NCBI GenBank assembly: GCA_965247915.1
Contig: OZ252048.1
Coordinates: 806,001 to 870,000 of the forward strand
Origin: JAKZRT01 sp965247915
GTDB taxonomy: Bacteria; Pseudomonadota; Alphaproteobacteria; Rhodobacterales; Rhodobacteraceae
Reading direction: 5' to 3'
Length of the DNA stretch: 64,000 nucleotides
The notes beneath the pieces were generated by a model. That model searched no databases. It worked only from the letters and a program-made list of their open reading frames with translations, and was not told the DNA's origin. Of this stretch, positions 52,750-62,272 are shown piece by piece (position 1 is the first letter of the stretch; every line of letters starts with the position of its first letter). Both the position numbers and the translations under genes were made by a program.

Positions 52750-54324
52750 GTGCCCAGAGACAGCCTGAATGATCTCGATCGCCACGCCTACGATATCGTC
52801 ATCATCGGAGGCGGCATCAGCGGCGCCAGCGCCGCGCAGTACCTCGCGGCGGCCGGCTATTCGGTTCTGCTGGCCGAGAAGGGTGACTACGCCTCGGCCG
52901 CGACCAGCCGGTCGGGGCGGCTGCTGCATTGCGGATTGCGCTATCTGGGGCCGGCCTATTCGCTGATGGAATTCGTGCGCGAACCGCGCAAACTGGTGAT
53001 GGCGGTTTCGGCAGCGCGGCGCTCGATCCGCGCCAGTACCGAGTTCATCCGCACGTCCCCGGAACGGCAGCGGCCGATGCGGATCTACACCACGATTGAT
53101 CGCTCGATGCCCTATTCAGGTTTCCATGTCGACCTCGGTGCACGGTTTCTGCAACTGCTCAACCTGAACCGGCAGCGGTTGAATTACCGGCGCTACTCGC
53201 CGCAGAAAGCCAGGGAACTGCCCTATATGGAGTGGCTCCGCGACACCGCCGATGTGACCAGCGTCATCGGCATCGACGACCATCAATTCAACTGGCCCGA
53301 GCGTATCTGCATCGACGCGGTGATGGATGCGCGGCGGCTGGGCGCGAACACGCGCAACTATACATTGGCCACAGGGATCGGCCGGACACCCGACGGCAAA
53401 TGGCGGATCACCTTACAGGACATGCTGTCCCCGAACCAGACCGCCGAAGTCGACGGCACCGTGGTGCTGAATATGGCCGGCGCATGGATCGACAAGGTGA
53501 ACGCCAGTGCCAACAGGCCCGAGGTGCCGCGCAAGATCACTGCGGTGAAGGGCGTCCATATCCTGGTGCAACTGCCGCCGGAATATCGTGGCCAGGGTTT
53601 CATGGGACTGAACCGCAACAAGGACGGGCTTACCTGCATGCCATGGGGCGACATGCATTTCGTCGGCCCGACCGAAACCGTCTATGATGGCGATCTTGAC
53701 GACGTGCGGCCAGAAGAGACCGACGTGCAGGAACTGCTGGACGAGATCACCTATCTGATGCCGGGCATTTCCCTGGGCCGTGACGATGTCCGCCAGGCCT
53801 GGGCCGGGATCAGGCCGATCACCTATCACCCCGACATGCCCCGCGGCGACCGGATGGCGTTCTCCAAACTGCACGATCTGTCAAAGGACGGTATGGAGAA
53901 CGTCTTCACCCTGACCTGGGCGGCGATCATGTTCCACCGCTCGGCCTCCGCCGAAATCGTCCGTGCCGTCCGGCGCAAGCTTGCTCCCTCGGGGCCGGCG
54001 CGACCGATGTCCCACGCGGGTGTCCTGCGGCAACGCCAGCCGGCACCTCCGGTGGTCGAGGGCTATGACGCGGTCACGCTGGACGATCTGGTCCATTCCG
54101 CCAAGAACGAACAGGCGCAGGGGCTGGTCGACTTGCTGTTCCGACGGCTGGCGCTGGGCTGGTTTGTCTCGGTGCCGCCGGAATCGGTGGCGCGCGCCGC
54201 CGACGCGGTGGCCGGACCGCTTGGCTGGTCAGAAGATCGCAAAGAGGCCGAAATCCGTGCCTACCACGACTACGTGGCGCGTTATCATCTTGATGACAGC
54301 AAGACGCCGTGGCGAGCGGCATAA
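52750..54324 (+). CDS. FAD-dependent oxidoreductase, glycerol-3-phosphate dehydrogenase (GlpD/EryB) like
   Basis: About 524 residues. The N-terminal dinucleotide fold IVIIGGGISGASAAQYLA is followed by the GlpD-family signature SRSGRLLHCGLRYLGPAYS, then VLNMAGAWIDKV and RQAWAGIRPI. These flavoproteins oxidise glycerol 3-phosphate, erythritol phosphate or related polyol phosphates at the membrane. I used the GTG at 52750; the start is uncertain because no strong box is adjacent. It is divergent from the ABC importer operon, so the importer substrate is probably a related polyol. Confidence 0.85.
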   Translation: MPRDSLNDLDRHAYDIVIIGGGISGASAAQYLAAAGYSVLLAEKGDYASAATSRSGRLLHCGLRYLGPAYSLMEFVREPRKLVMAVSAARRSIRASTEFIRTSPERQRPMRIYTTIDRSMPYSGFHVDLGARFLQLLNLNRQRLNYRRYSPQKARELPYMEWLRDTADVTSVIGIDDHQFNWPERICIDAVMDARRLGANTRNYTLATGIGRTPDGKWRITLQDMLSPNQTAEVDGTVVLNMAGAWIDKVNASANRPEVPRKITAVKGVHILVQLPPEYRGQGFMGLNRNKDGLTCMPWGDMHFVGPTETVYDGDLDDVRPEETDVQELLDEITYLMPGISLGRDDVRQAWAGIRPITYHPDMPRGDRMAFSKLHDLSKDGMENVFTLTWAAIMFHRSASAEIVRAVRRKLAPSGPARPMSHAGVLRQRQPAPPVVEGYDAVTLDDLVHSAKNEQAQGLVDLLFRRLALGWFVSVPPESVARAADAVAGPLGWSEDRKEAEIRAYHDYVARYHLDDSKTPWRAA

Positions 54325-54400
54325 TGGCTCCGGGAGTGCTCTTAATCCAGCGGCTCTCCACTGCTGGCGACATTCCTGACAAACGGAAACGTTAGACTCC

Positions 54401-55780
54401 TTGGCACGTCCGCAATACCCGTTTGTGGTCCGGCATGGCGATGTCTGGCACATCGCTCTGCCCGCCTGTCTGGCATTTGTCACCGAGCCGCTGACCGGCA
54501 TGGTCGATACTGCCGTCATTGGCCAACTGGGCGATCCAGGCCTTCTGGGCGGTATCTCATTGGGGGCTGTCGCGTTCAACACCATGTTCGCACTTGCGTT
54601 TTTCTTGCGGTTCGGCACTGCCGGGCTGACGGCACAGGCGGTCGGAGCCCAGGACCCGACGGACGGATTAATGCATTTGGCACGGGCAGTGATTTTCGCG
54701 GCACTGATTTCGGTGCTGGTATTGGCGTTGTAGCATCCTTTCTTCATGATGTTCGACTGGTGGTTCGCGCCACCACCCGATTCCGGCCCGGCGTTTCACG
54801 ATTACTATCGGGTACGCGTCTGGTCGACGCCCTTTGTGCTTGTTAACTTCGTCGTGCTGGGCTGGTTTTACGGGCGTGCCCGTGCGACCGTGGGAATGCT
54901 GTTGCAACTGAGCGTCAACTTGGTCAACGTCGCCCTTAGCATCTTCTTCGTCGCGATTCTGGGATACGGGGTCGCAGGTGTCGCTCTTGCCACGGTGGTG
55001 GGACATGCGGTCGCCGCCACGCTGGGCGGCTGGCTGGTGCTGCACAACTACGGCGGCATCACCGCGATCCTAAAGGCCCTGCCATTCGCGTCCCTGACCG
55101 AGATCAACGGCCTGCGTCGGATGGTTGCCAGCAGCCGCGATCTGACGCTGCGGTCGCTGGCACTGACGGTTTCGCTGGCGTATTTCGTTTCCCATGCCGG
55201 ACGCGAGGGCGATGTCGATCTGGCGGCGACCGGTATTCTACTGCAGATTATCGGTTTTGCCAATTTTCTGCTGGATGGGCTAGCCACGGCGGTCGAGCAG
55301 CTTTCCGGTCGCGCGGTCGGGGCCAATTGGCTGCCAGCGTTCCAGCGCTCGATCCGGCTAGGACTGGGCTGGGGAGCAGTGCTGGCCGTCGGTTTCTTCG
55401 TCCTACTGCTTGGTCTGGGCGGGACGCTGATCGACCTGATGGCCACCAACCCCGAGGTGCGTGCCGCCGGTCGCGTCTATCTGCCGGTCATGGCACTGAT
55501 CGCGCTGACCGGAATGCCGGCCTATGTCTACGATGGGGTGATGATCGGCGCGACAATGACTCGGATAATGCGCAACGGCATGGTGATTTCACTGGTGGGG
55601 TTTCTAGTGGTCGCTGCAGTTTTGGAGCCTTCCCTGGATCTGTGGGGGCTGTGGATCGCTCTGCATGCCATGCTGCTGATCCGCGCCGGGCTTTACGCTT
55701 ACTGGATATCTCAGCAGACTAACCAGTTGTTCGATCCGCCACGGCACGTGACTGCCGACCACGTGGAACCAACACTGTAA
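54401..55780 (+). pseudogene. MATE-family efflux transporter with one in-frame TAG stop
   Basis: Joined across TAG at 54731-54733, this is about 459 residues with 12 predicted helices, normal for a DinF/NorM-like MATE. The N-terminal part carries PLTGMVDTAVIGQLGDPGLL; after the stop the frame continues HPFFMMFDWWFAPPPDSGP and ends HVEPTL. A CAG to TAG change is the simplest origin. The start (TTG at 54401) is weak. The 3' 724 bases are duplicated at 20324-21047. Confidence 0.82.
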
Positions 55781-55850
55781 CCGTGCCACCGGCACCGCGA
55801 AACTGGCCAAGCTTGACACGCGGGGCCGTCCGGATTCGGCCTCGTCGATC

Positions 55851-57005
55851 TCAGAGCTCGACGCGCTTCCACAGATGATCTTCGACATCCTTGCGGCGCA
55901 GAGCAACGCCCAAACCGGAACCAGCGGGCACATCAACCATGCCGTCTTTCAGCGTTGCCTCGACCGGCGATTCGATCAAATCGACATATCCCGGCTCTAG
56001 GTTGAACTCCGGGAAGCACTCGAGCACGCTGAAGTTCGGGATTGATGCACCAAATTGCGCCGCCATCACTGTCGCCAAAGTGGTGCCGTAGTTATGCGGC
56101 GCCACCCTGAGATTATGCATCTCGCCCATGGCCGCAACCCGTCGCGCTTCGGACAGTCCACCCACGGTGCCGACATCCGGCTGCAATAGGGTGACGGCGC
56201 CGTCGCGCATGATCCGATCGAATGCAAAGCGGGTATAAACCCGTTCTCCAACGGCGATCGGGATGTCGGTGTCGAGATGCTGCATGGTGTCGGGCACGCC
56301 GGGGTCGACCGGCTCTTCGACAAAGCCGATGCCGAATGGTTCCAGCCGCCGCAGCAGCGGCTTGATCTGATCCATCGTCAGCCCGCCACCGAGGTCCAGC
56401 AGAATACCGATTCTCGGACCCACTGCCTGCCGCAGGTATTCGACCCGCTCGACTGCCAGATCCAGCACTGCGGCGTCGACCTGACGGTGCAACGGATGCC
56501 GGATCACCGTCAACTTGTCCAACTGGCCCAGCGGGTACAGCTTGAGTCCGCGCACTCCGGTATCGACCATGCGCTTGCCGGCCTCAGCGAATTCACGCCC
56601 CGATTGGCAGCCCATCCACCAGCCGTTGCCATATATCTCCAGCCGATCACGGAAAGGGCCGCCGAATAGGCTATGCACCGGCACGTCCAGAGCCTTGCCC
56701 TTGATATCCCACAGGGCCACCTCGATACCGCTCAGCGCCGATGTGGTGATGGCACCGCCGCCCCTGGTCCAGAAACCGCTGTCATACATCTCGCTCCACA
56801 ATACCTCGACCGGGCCGGGATCTCGCCCCAGGACTACCGAAGACAGCAATTGCGCCGCCATCTCGGCAGCGGCTGATGTGCCCATGCCATAGGCTATGCC
56901 GGCCTCGCCGATACCGCTGATGCCGGAATCGGTCTCTAACTCGATGATGACTCCGCGGCGGTTCCCGACCGGCACGACGAAGATATTGGCAGCGGTGACT
57001 TTCAT
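55851..57005 (-). CDS. Enolase-superfamily (mandelate racemase/muconate lactonizing) protein, copy 2
   Basis: Encodes the same 384-residue protein as 21118-22272; the one base change seen (56662) is silent. All active-site residues (K155, D204, E230, E254, H304) are retained. In this copy it sits among importer, GlpD-like, PhyH, SAF-dehydrogenase and aldo/keto reductase genes, so a sugar-acid dehydratase role is the best inference. Confidence 0.85.
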   Translation of the reverse strand: MKVTAANIFVVPVGNRRGVIIELETDSGISGIGEAGIAYGMGTSAAAEMAAQLLSSVVLGRDPGPVEVLWSEMYDSGFWTRGGGAITTSALSGIEVALWDIKGKALDVPVHSLFGGPFRDRLEIYGNGWWMGCQSGREFAEAGKRMVDTGVRGLKLYPLGQLDKLTVIRHPLHRQVDAAVLDLAVERVEYLRQAVGPRIGILLDLGGGLTMDQIKPLLRRLEPFGIGFVEEPVDPGVPDTMQHLDTDIPIAVGERVYTRFAFDRIMRDGAVTLLQPDVGTVGGLSEARRVAAMGEMHNLRVAPHNYGTTLATVMAAQFGASIPNFSVLECFPEFNLEPGYVDLIESPVEATLKDGMVDVPAGSGLGVALRRKDVEDHLWKRVEL

Positions 57006-57015
57006 GCGACCTCCG

Positions 57016-57705
57016 TTACCCGGTTATCCCGTTGTGGTACATCGGGAAAAACAAGTGCTTCGCCTGATCGCTCAAGGTTTGGACGATGTCCTTGTTGACC
57101 TTTGTGTTGCCCAAACTAAGGCGCACGTTCTGCGCAAAAAGCGAGCCATCAGCGATGCCTCCCAGCTTTAGGAAGTCCTCAGCTTTAGCAGTGATCAGGA
57201 ACAGCTTGGCTTTTTCGCCGGCAGCGAACTCCAGAAAGCCGTTGTCTGAAACATCGAACTCTGCTGTTCCTTCTACAACGTCAGGCGCGTCAATTTCGAC
57301 ATATCGGCCCGCGATCGCAGATCGGTCGTAGACGGATATCACCGTGGCCTGCGCTGCTCGAACACCGTTCTCGTCTACAGTGCTGTTGGTGACAAACCAC
57401 CCTCGAAGCGCGTAACCCTCTCGGAGCCGATCCCCCACCTTCATACGTTCCATCAGCTTAGAAAGCTCTGATCCAGGCATCTCGGCGATTGCCGCAGAAA
57501 CTTGCTCTGGGGTGGAAAACTGGGCGATCGACCCAGCGAAATCCCTGATCGGCTGATCTCCAACTGTTCTCGCGTCGTTCTGACGGACTTTGGCCTGCAA
57601 GACGATGATCTCATTGTTGTCATGATCGACGTAGACCGCGTCGATACCCCGATCCGACGGGCCGTCGCAGATAGCATCGGCTGCTTCGACATCGTTCAGT
57701 CGGAG
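57016..57705 (-). pseudogene. AIPR-family gene fragment, both ends lost
   Basis: Equivalent to residues about 39-267 of the protein at 22283-23086, with one seen difference (Glu to Gly near the MKVxDRLREG segment). Its 5' end is replaced by IS903-like sequence at 57706. An open frame continues into antisense IS DNA to 57912, but that chimera has no support as a gene. Confidence 0.8.
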
Positions 57706-58806
57706 GACGTTGTTGCACGAACACAGGTAGTTCTGGTAATCGGGTGCTCCACCTCTGATCTGGACACTTGAATGCCGCATAAATTCAACGCTGCTCGTCG
57801 CCACAAGTTTCCGAAGAAACGATATCGGGTGACAAATTGGGCGGAGTACACCGAAATCCTGCGGCGTCGTGGCGATCTGACCATCTGGGTCACTGACGAT
57901 ACGCTGAAACAATGGCGAGCGCCGCGCCGGACGACTCCGGGAGGTCAGCCGAAATATTCGAACATTTCGATCGAGACCTGCCTGACTCTGCGTACGATTT
58001 ACAAACTACCGCTGCGCCAGACCCAAGGGCTGATGCGCAGCATCGCTCGGCTGATGGGAGTAGACATTCCGGTGCCGGATTTCTCAACACTGTCGCGCCG
58101 CGGGCTCGGCTTGAGATTGCCTGCAAAGCCTCGGGTCGACAGAACCGAGCCGATCCATCTGACCATGGACAGTACTGGATTGAAGATCTTTGGCGAGGGC
58201 GAGTGGCTGCAGGTCAAGCATGAAACAAAGGCCAAACGCAAATCGTGGAGAAAGCTACACCTCGGCCTGGACCTCACAACCGGCGAGATCATCTGCTCGG
58301 ATCTGACGCTGGACCACGTCGGCGATAGCACGGCCTTGCCCGGGCTTCTGGATCAGTTCGACGGGCCGGTTTCGCGATTTCTGGCGGATGGGGCCTATGA
58401 CGGCACCCCGACCAGAAATCTGCTCACGGCGCGTTTTGGCGATGCAGTCGAGGTCATCATTCCACCGCCAAAAAACGCCGTTCTCGCCCTGAAATCGCGC
58501 GATGATCCATCCCTCCGCGACCAGCACATCGCCCAGATACAGACGTACGGCCGACTGGCATGGCAAGTCAGAAGCGGCTACAATCAGCGCAGTCGCGCGG
58601 AAGCACAAATTGGTCGTTGGAAAAGTGTGATCGGGCCGAAACTGAGATCGCGGCGGTTCGAAAATCAGAAAACTGAGGCACAGATCGGTGTGCGGGCTCT
58701 TAACAGAATGACCGAACTTGGCTGTGCCAGGTTTGAGTCAGTTGGCTGACCATTTTCACGGGTAAGGGTACTCCGCGCTTGTCCGGTGATTGATGCAACA
58801 CGGCCC
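57706..58806 (+). mobile_element. IS5-family (IS903-like) element, copy 2
   Basis: 1101 bp, identical by eye to 17419-18519, direct orientation 40.3 kb away. The flanks CAGTCGGAG and GAATTTGGA do not match, so this copy has no target duplication and marks a recombination or deletion junction between the AIPR fragment and the PhyH region. Confidence 0.88.
57772..58749 (+). CDS. IS5-family (IS903-like) transposase, copy 2
   Basis: 325 residues, same protein as 17485-18462, DDE residues present. Full length. Confidence 0.92.
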   Translation: MPHKFNAARRHKFPKKRYRVTNWAEYTEILRRRGDLTIWVTDDTLKQWRAPRRTTPGGQPKYSNISIETCLTLRTIYKLPLRQTQGLMRSIARLMGVDIPVPDFSTLSRRGLGLRLPAKPRVDRTEPIHLTMDSTGLKIFGEGEWLQVKHETKAKRKSWRKLHLGLDLTTGEIICSDLTLDHVGDSTALPGLLDQFDGPVSRFLADGAYDGTPTRNLLTARFGDAVEVIIPPPKNAVLALKSRDDPSLRDQHIAQIQTYGRLAWQVRSGYNQRSRAEAQIGRWKSVIGPKLRSRRFENQKTEAQIGVRALNRMTELGCARFESVG

Positions 58807-58921
58807 GAATTTGGATGGTATATGGGGAATGTCGGTTAAATTGCCTCGGCAGGTAATCCAAACTACTGTCTCCTCACAAAGCGGAGATCATCTGGGGAAT
58901 GTCGAAACAAAGGAAGAATCA

Positions 58922-59722
58922 ATGCACCTGTCTGATGCAGAACTGAAGACGTTTGACGAAGATGGTTACTTGTTCTTCCCGGGCAAGTTTTTGCAAGCCG
59001 AAGCAGCGCTTCTCAAACAAGACTCTGAGACCGTCTTTGCGATGGACCGCAAAGAGGTTTGGCGTGAAAGTTCAGGGGCTGCCCGCACCGCATTTGCCGC
59101 TCACCGATACAATGAAGGGTTCCGGCGCCTGGGGGCCCACCCGCGCTTGCTCGACCCTGTTCAGCAGGTCCTCGGCGGTCCGGTCTACATGCACCAGTAC
59201 AAAGTGAACGCCAAAGCGGCCTTTGACGGTGAAGTCTGGCAATGGCATCAGGACTACGGCACCTGGAAGCGCGACGACGATATGCCGGAACCGCGGGCTA
59301 TGAATATCGCCGTTTTCCTGGATGATGTAACGGCGGCCAACGGCCCCTTGCTGTTCATCCCCGGCAGTCACAAAATGGGCGTGGTCGAGGCAGGCCATGA
59401 TCTTGAAACAACGACCTATCCCTTGTGGACGCTGGATCGCGAAAAAGTTTCCGAACTGGCTGAACAGGGGGGCTGCGTTGCGCCGACCGGTCTCGCCGGC
59501 AGCATGCTGATGTTCTCGTCACTGCTGGTGCATGCCAGCCCGGCCAACATCTCGCCGTTTGGCAGGGTCATTGTCTATCTGTCACTTTGCCGGGTCGATA
59601 ATCACATCCGGGCCTTTAATCGCGAAGAATGGATCGCCCATCGCGACTTTGCCCCGATCGAAGCTCTTGACGACGAATGTCTTGTCGATCTCATCGCCGA
59701 ACGTCAACACGCAGCGGAATAA
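58922..59722 (+). CDS. Phytanoyl-CoA dioxygenase family protein
   Basis: A 266-residue Fe(II)/2-oxoglutarate-dependent oxygenase. The iron site is HQD (WQWHQDYGTW, about residues 110-119) plus the distal His in LLVHASPANIS. The 2-oxoglutarate Arg is in SPFGRVIVYLS. The segment MPEPRAMNIAVFLDDV and PGSHKMG resemble ectoine-hydroxylase-type members, but length and context do not support EctD. AAAGGA precedes the ATG. It is the first of three tightly spaced genes (6-base gap to the next). Confidence 0.87.
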   Translation: MHLSDAELKTFDEDGYLFFPGKFLQAEAALLKQDSETVFAMDRKEVWRESSGAARTAFAAHRYNEGFRRLGAHPRLLDPVQQVLGGPVYMHQYKVNAKAAFDGEVWQWHQDYGTWKRDDDMPEPRAMNIAVFLDDVTAANGPLLFIPGSHKMGVVEAGHDLETTTYPLWTLDREKVSELAEQGGCVAPTGLAGSMLMFSSLLVHASPANISPFGRVIVYLSLCRVDNHIRAFNREEWIAHRDFAPIEALDDECLVDLIAERQHAAE

Positions 59723-59728
59723 GAGCGC

Positions 59729-61051
59729 ATGTTTATTTATCAGGATTTGGCCGCCCATGCCGCAGCCGGAAATTCTGTTCGTGTCGGCCTGATAGGTGCC
59801 GGCAAATTCGGCTCCATGTTTTTGTCTCAGGCGCCAACCACGCCTGGATTGCAGGTCACTGTCATTGCGGATCTTGATCCGGGGCTGGCGAAATCAACCT
59901 GCCGCAATGTCGGATGGCCGGATGACCTGATTGCCGCGACCTGCTATGTCGACGATGCCATAGCCATGATGCAGTCCAGTGATGTTGATGTCGTGGTCGA
60001 AGCCACGGGCAACCCTGCTGTTGGCCTGGTTCATGCTCGTCAGGCGATCGCCAACGGGCTTCACATTGTCATGGTCAATGTCGAGGCCGATGTTTTGGCC
60101 GGGCCGTTGCTTGCCGAAGAAGCCCGCCGGGCAGGTGTTGTCTATTCGATGGCTTATGGCGATCAACCCGCCCTGACGTGTGAGTTGGTCGAGTGGGCTC
60201 GGGCCACCGGTTTTGAGGTCGTCGCTGCTGGCAAGGGCACAAAATATCTTCCGCAATACCATGCCTCGACGCCGGACACGGTTTGGGACCACTATGGTCT
60301 GACGCCGGAACAGGCGGCGGATGCGGGCATGAATAGCCAGATGTTCAACAGTTTTCTCGACGGCACCAAGTCGGCCCTGGAAATGGCGGCGATAGCCAAT
60401 GGCACCGGCCTTATACCGCCGCCGGATGGATTGTTGTTTCCGCCGGCCGGGATGGATGACCTAGCCCATTCACTGCGCCCGATGTCGGAAGGCGGCGTGT
60501 TGCACCACAAAGGCCAGGTCGAAGTGGTGTCTTCACTGGAGCGCGATGGGCGCCCGGTGTTCAAGGATTTGCGTTGGGGTGTTTACGTCGTGATCGAGGC
60601 GCCCAATGACTATGCAGCCGCCTGTTTCCGCCAGTACGGCATGAATACGGATGCATCGGGCCGCTACTCGGCGATGTACAAACCGTTCCACCTGATAGGC
60701 CTGGAATTGAACATCTCCATCCTGTCGGCGGCGCTGCTCAATAAACCAACCGGCATGACCGATGGGTTTCGCGGCGATGTTGTGGCGACCGCCAAGCGTG
60801 ATCTGAAGACCGGCGAGATACTAGATGGCGAAGGCGGTTACATGGTTTGGGGAAAACTTTATCCGGCTGATAGATCTCTGCGTTTGGGCGGACTTCCCAT
60901 TGGTCTAGCTCACAATGTGAAACTGAAATCAGACATATCGGCCAACGAGCCAGTATGCTGGCGGGATGTCGAGGTCGATCAAACTCAGGACGCCGTGAAA
61001 ATCCGTCAGGAAATGGAAGCCAAATTTCAGGTCCCGCAGGCGGCGGAATAA
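59729..61051 (+). CDS. NAD(P)-dependent dehydrogenase with C-terminal SAF domain
   Basis: A 440-residue protein. Residues 1-160 are a homoserine-dehydrogenase-like Rossmann domain (VRVGLIGAGKFGSMFLSQAP, VVVEATGNPAVGLVHARQAI). The middle is a catalytic domain (KGTKYLPQYHASTPDTVW), and residues about 345-420 are a SAF domain (TAKRDLKTGEILDGEGGYMV), as in sugar-acid dehydratases and pilus proteins. This architecture is found in sugar or polyol catabolic clusters; the reaction is not established here. It lies between PhyH and the aldo/keto reductase gene in one likely operon. Confidence 0.85.
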   Translation: MFIYQDLAAHAAAGNSVRVGLIGAGKFGSMFLSQAPTTPGLQVTVIADLDPGLAKSTCRNVGWPDDLIAATCYVDDAIAMMQSSDVDVVVEATGNPAVGLVHARQAIANGLHIVMVNVEADVLAGPLLAEEARRAGVVYSMAYGDQPALTCELVEWARATGFEVVAAGKGTKYLPQYHASTPDTVWDHYGLTPEQAADAGMNSQMFNSFLDGTKSALEMAAIANGTGLIPPPDGLLFPPAGMDDLAHSLRPMSEGGVLHHKGQVEVVSSLERDGRPVFKDLRWGVYVVIEAPNDYAAACFRQYGMNTDASGRYSAMYKPFHLIGLELNISILSAALLNKPTGMTDGFRGDVVATAKRDLKTGEILDGEGGYMVWGKLYPADRSLRLGGLPIGLAHNVKLKSDISANEPVCWRDVEVDQTQDAVKIRQEMEAKFQVPQAAE

Positions 61052-61108
61052 TTGATCGGCGGCTTATCGCGCAAGTCCGGAAATTATGACAGAATTGGAG
61101 GCATCGCC

Positions 61109-61816
61109 GTGACTAAGAATGTCGACAAAGTAAGTCTCGGCCGAACGGATCTTACAGTTTCGAAAATTTGTTTTGGCACCGCGTCCTTGGCAAACATGCC
61201 GGTTACCTACGGCTACGATGTCGACGAAATTCGCGCGAGAAATACCTTGCGGGCGATATTCGAAGGCCCAGGAAATTTTCTAGATACATCAAGGAATTAC
61301 GGCTTTGGCCGCAGCGAAGAGCTGATCGGTGAGGCCATTCGAGAACTTGGCGCTCTGCCGGATGGTTTTGTCATATCTTCTAAACTTGACCGTGATCCAG
61401 AGACCGATCAATTTGATGCCGCGCGGGCCCGGGCCTCGCTGGAAGAAAGCCTGAAAGCACTTGGGCTTGACCGTATTCCGCTTCTGCATCTGCATGATCC
61501 CGAACATGCCGCATCGCTCAAAGAGGTGAACGGCGCTCTGTCAGAACTGTTCCGAATGAAAGAAGAAGGGCTGTGCGATGCCGTCGGTCTGGCCGCTGGA
61601 AATGTGCGCATCATGATGCCGATCCTTAAGAACTGGGAATTTGACGCCTTGATCACCCATAATCGGTTTACTTTGATCAACCGAAATGCCGAATACATGA
61701 TCGCCTATGCGCACGCCCAGGGCATCGCGGTGCTCAATGCGGCGCCCTACAACAGTGGGATACTGGCCAAGGGTGCGGCTGAATACCCGCGTTTTGTCTA
61801 CCAGAGCTGTGAATAG
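61109..61816 (+). pseudogene. Aldo/keto reductase, C-terminus lost to IS21
   Basis: 235 residues from a GTG with GGAGG upstream. It shows SLGRTDLTVSKICFGTASLA, the catalytic Asp/Tyr segment FLDTSRNYGFGRSEELIG, Lys in ISSKLDRD and His in LLHLHDPE, so it belongs to the aldose-dehydrogenase-like AKR subgroup (L-fucose/D-threo-aldose dehydrogenase type). Family members have about 310-330 residues. The frame ends four codons after YPRFVYQ at the IS21 edge, so the cofactor-binding C-terminal third is missing. Confidence 0.85.
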
Positions 61817-61819
61817 GCA

Positions 61820-62272
61820 TGCAAAATTGACCCACTTGGGTGGGTAATTGGCGTTTAAAATTGACCCACTTGTTTTGTTAACATCGCGTTTTAAGCGCGG
61901 AGAATGAGCGGGTGATATTAATGGAAAGTGCAGTGAAAATTCGTTGTTTGGTTTTGCGGGATGGACGAAGCATCCGGTCTGTGAGCCGGAGCACGGGTTT
62001 ATCCCGGAATACTATCAAGAAGTATCTGAAGGATGCGACACCGCCGCGTTATCATCGCAGTCAAGTGCCGGTCCGACACAAGTTACAGGGTTTTGAAGAT
62101 CGCCTGCGTAATCTTTTTGAGCAAGATCAGAAACGGCCCCGCCGAGAACGGCGCACCGCTGTGAAGCTTTATGAGCAACTGGTTGATGAGGGATATACGG
62201 GTTCATATTCTCCGGTTTGCCGCTTTGTCAAAGTGTTGAAGGTTGATGGTTCTGAGCTGCTGCATGCCTATA
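61820..62272 (+). mobile_element. IS21-family remnant (right-end repeats and istA 5' part)
   Basis: It begins TGCAAAATTGACCCACTTGG, matching the outer end of the IS21 at 27622-30077, with the same internal GTTTAAAATTGACCC repeat. It is interrupted at 62272 and never resumes as istA. It truncates the aldo/keto reductase gene. Confidence 0.85.
61912..62268 (+). pseudogene. IstA N-terminal fragment
   Basis: About 120 residues (MESAVKIRCLVLRDGRSIRS, RNTIKKYLKDATPP, RRERRTAVKLYEQLVDEGYT) homologous to the start of istA at 28478-29974 but diverged. It ends LLHAY at the TATA target of the IS5 element. The catalytic core is absent. Confidence 0.88.

Larger units (their letters stand above)
55057..57705. 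repeat. Segmental duplication, copy 2 (2649 bp)
   Basis: Same 2649 bases as 20324-22972, direct orientation, about four mismatches. Here the left part continues into a longer MATE gene, so this copy is ancestral on the left. The right end abuts exactly the first base of the IS903-like element at 57706. Confidence 0.93.

Noticed and set aside
57016..57912. Open frame of 298 codons joining IS903-like antisense DNA to the AIPR fragment
   Set aside because: The N-terminal 69 codons are antisense to the transposase gene and no start signal is visible; it is an accident of the IS junction, not a fusion gene.
58922..59722. Ectoine hydroxylase (EctD)
   Set aside because: Some motifs are similar, but no ectABC genes are nearby and the protein is shorter than EctD, so only the PhyH family is called.
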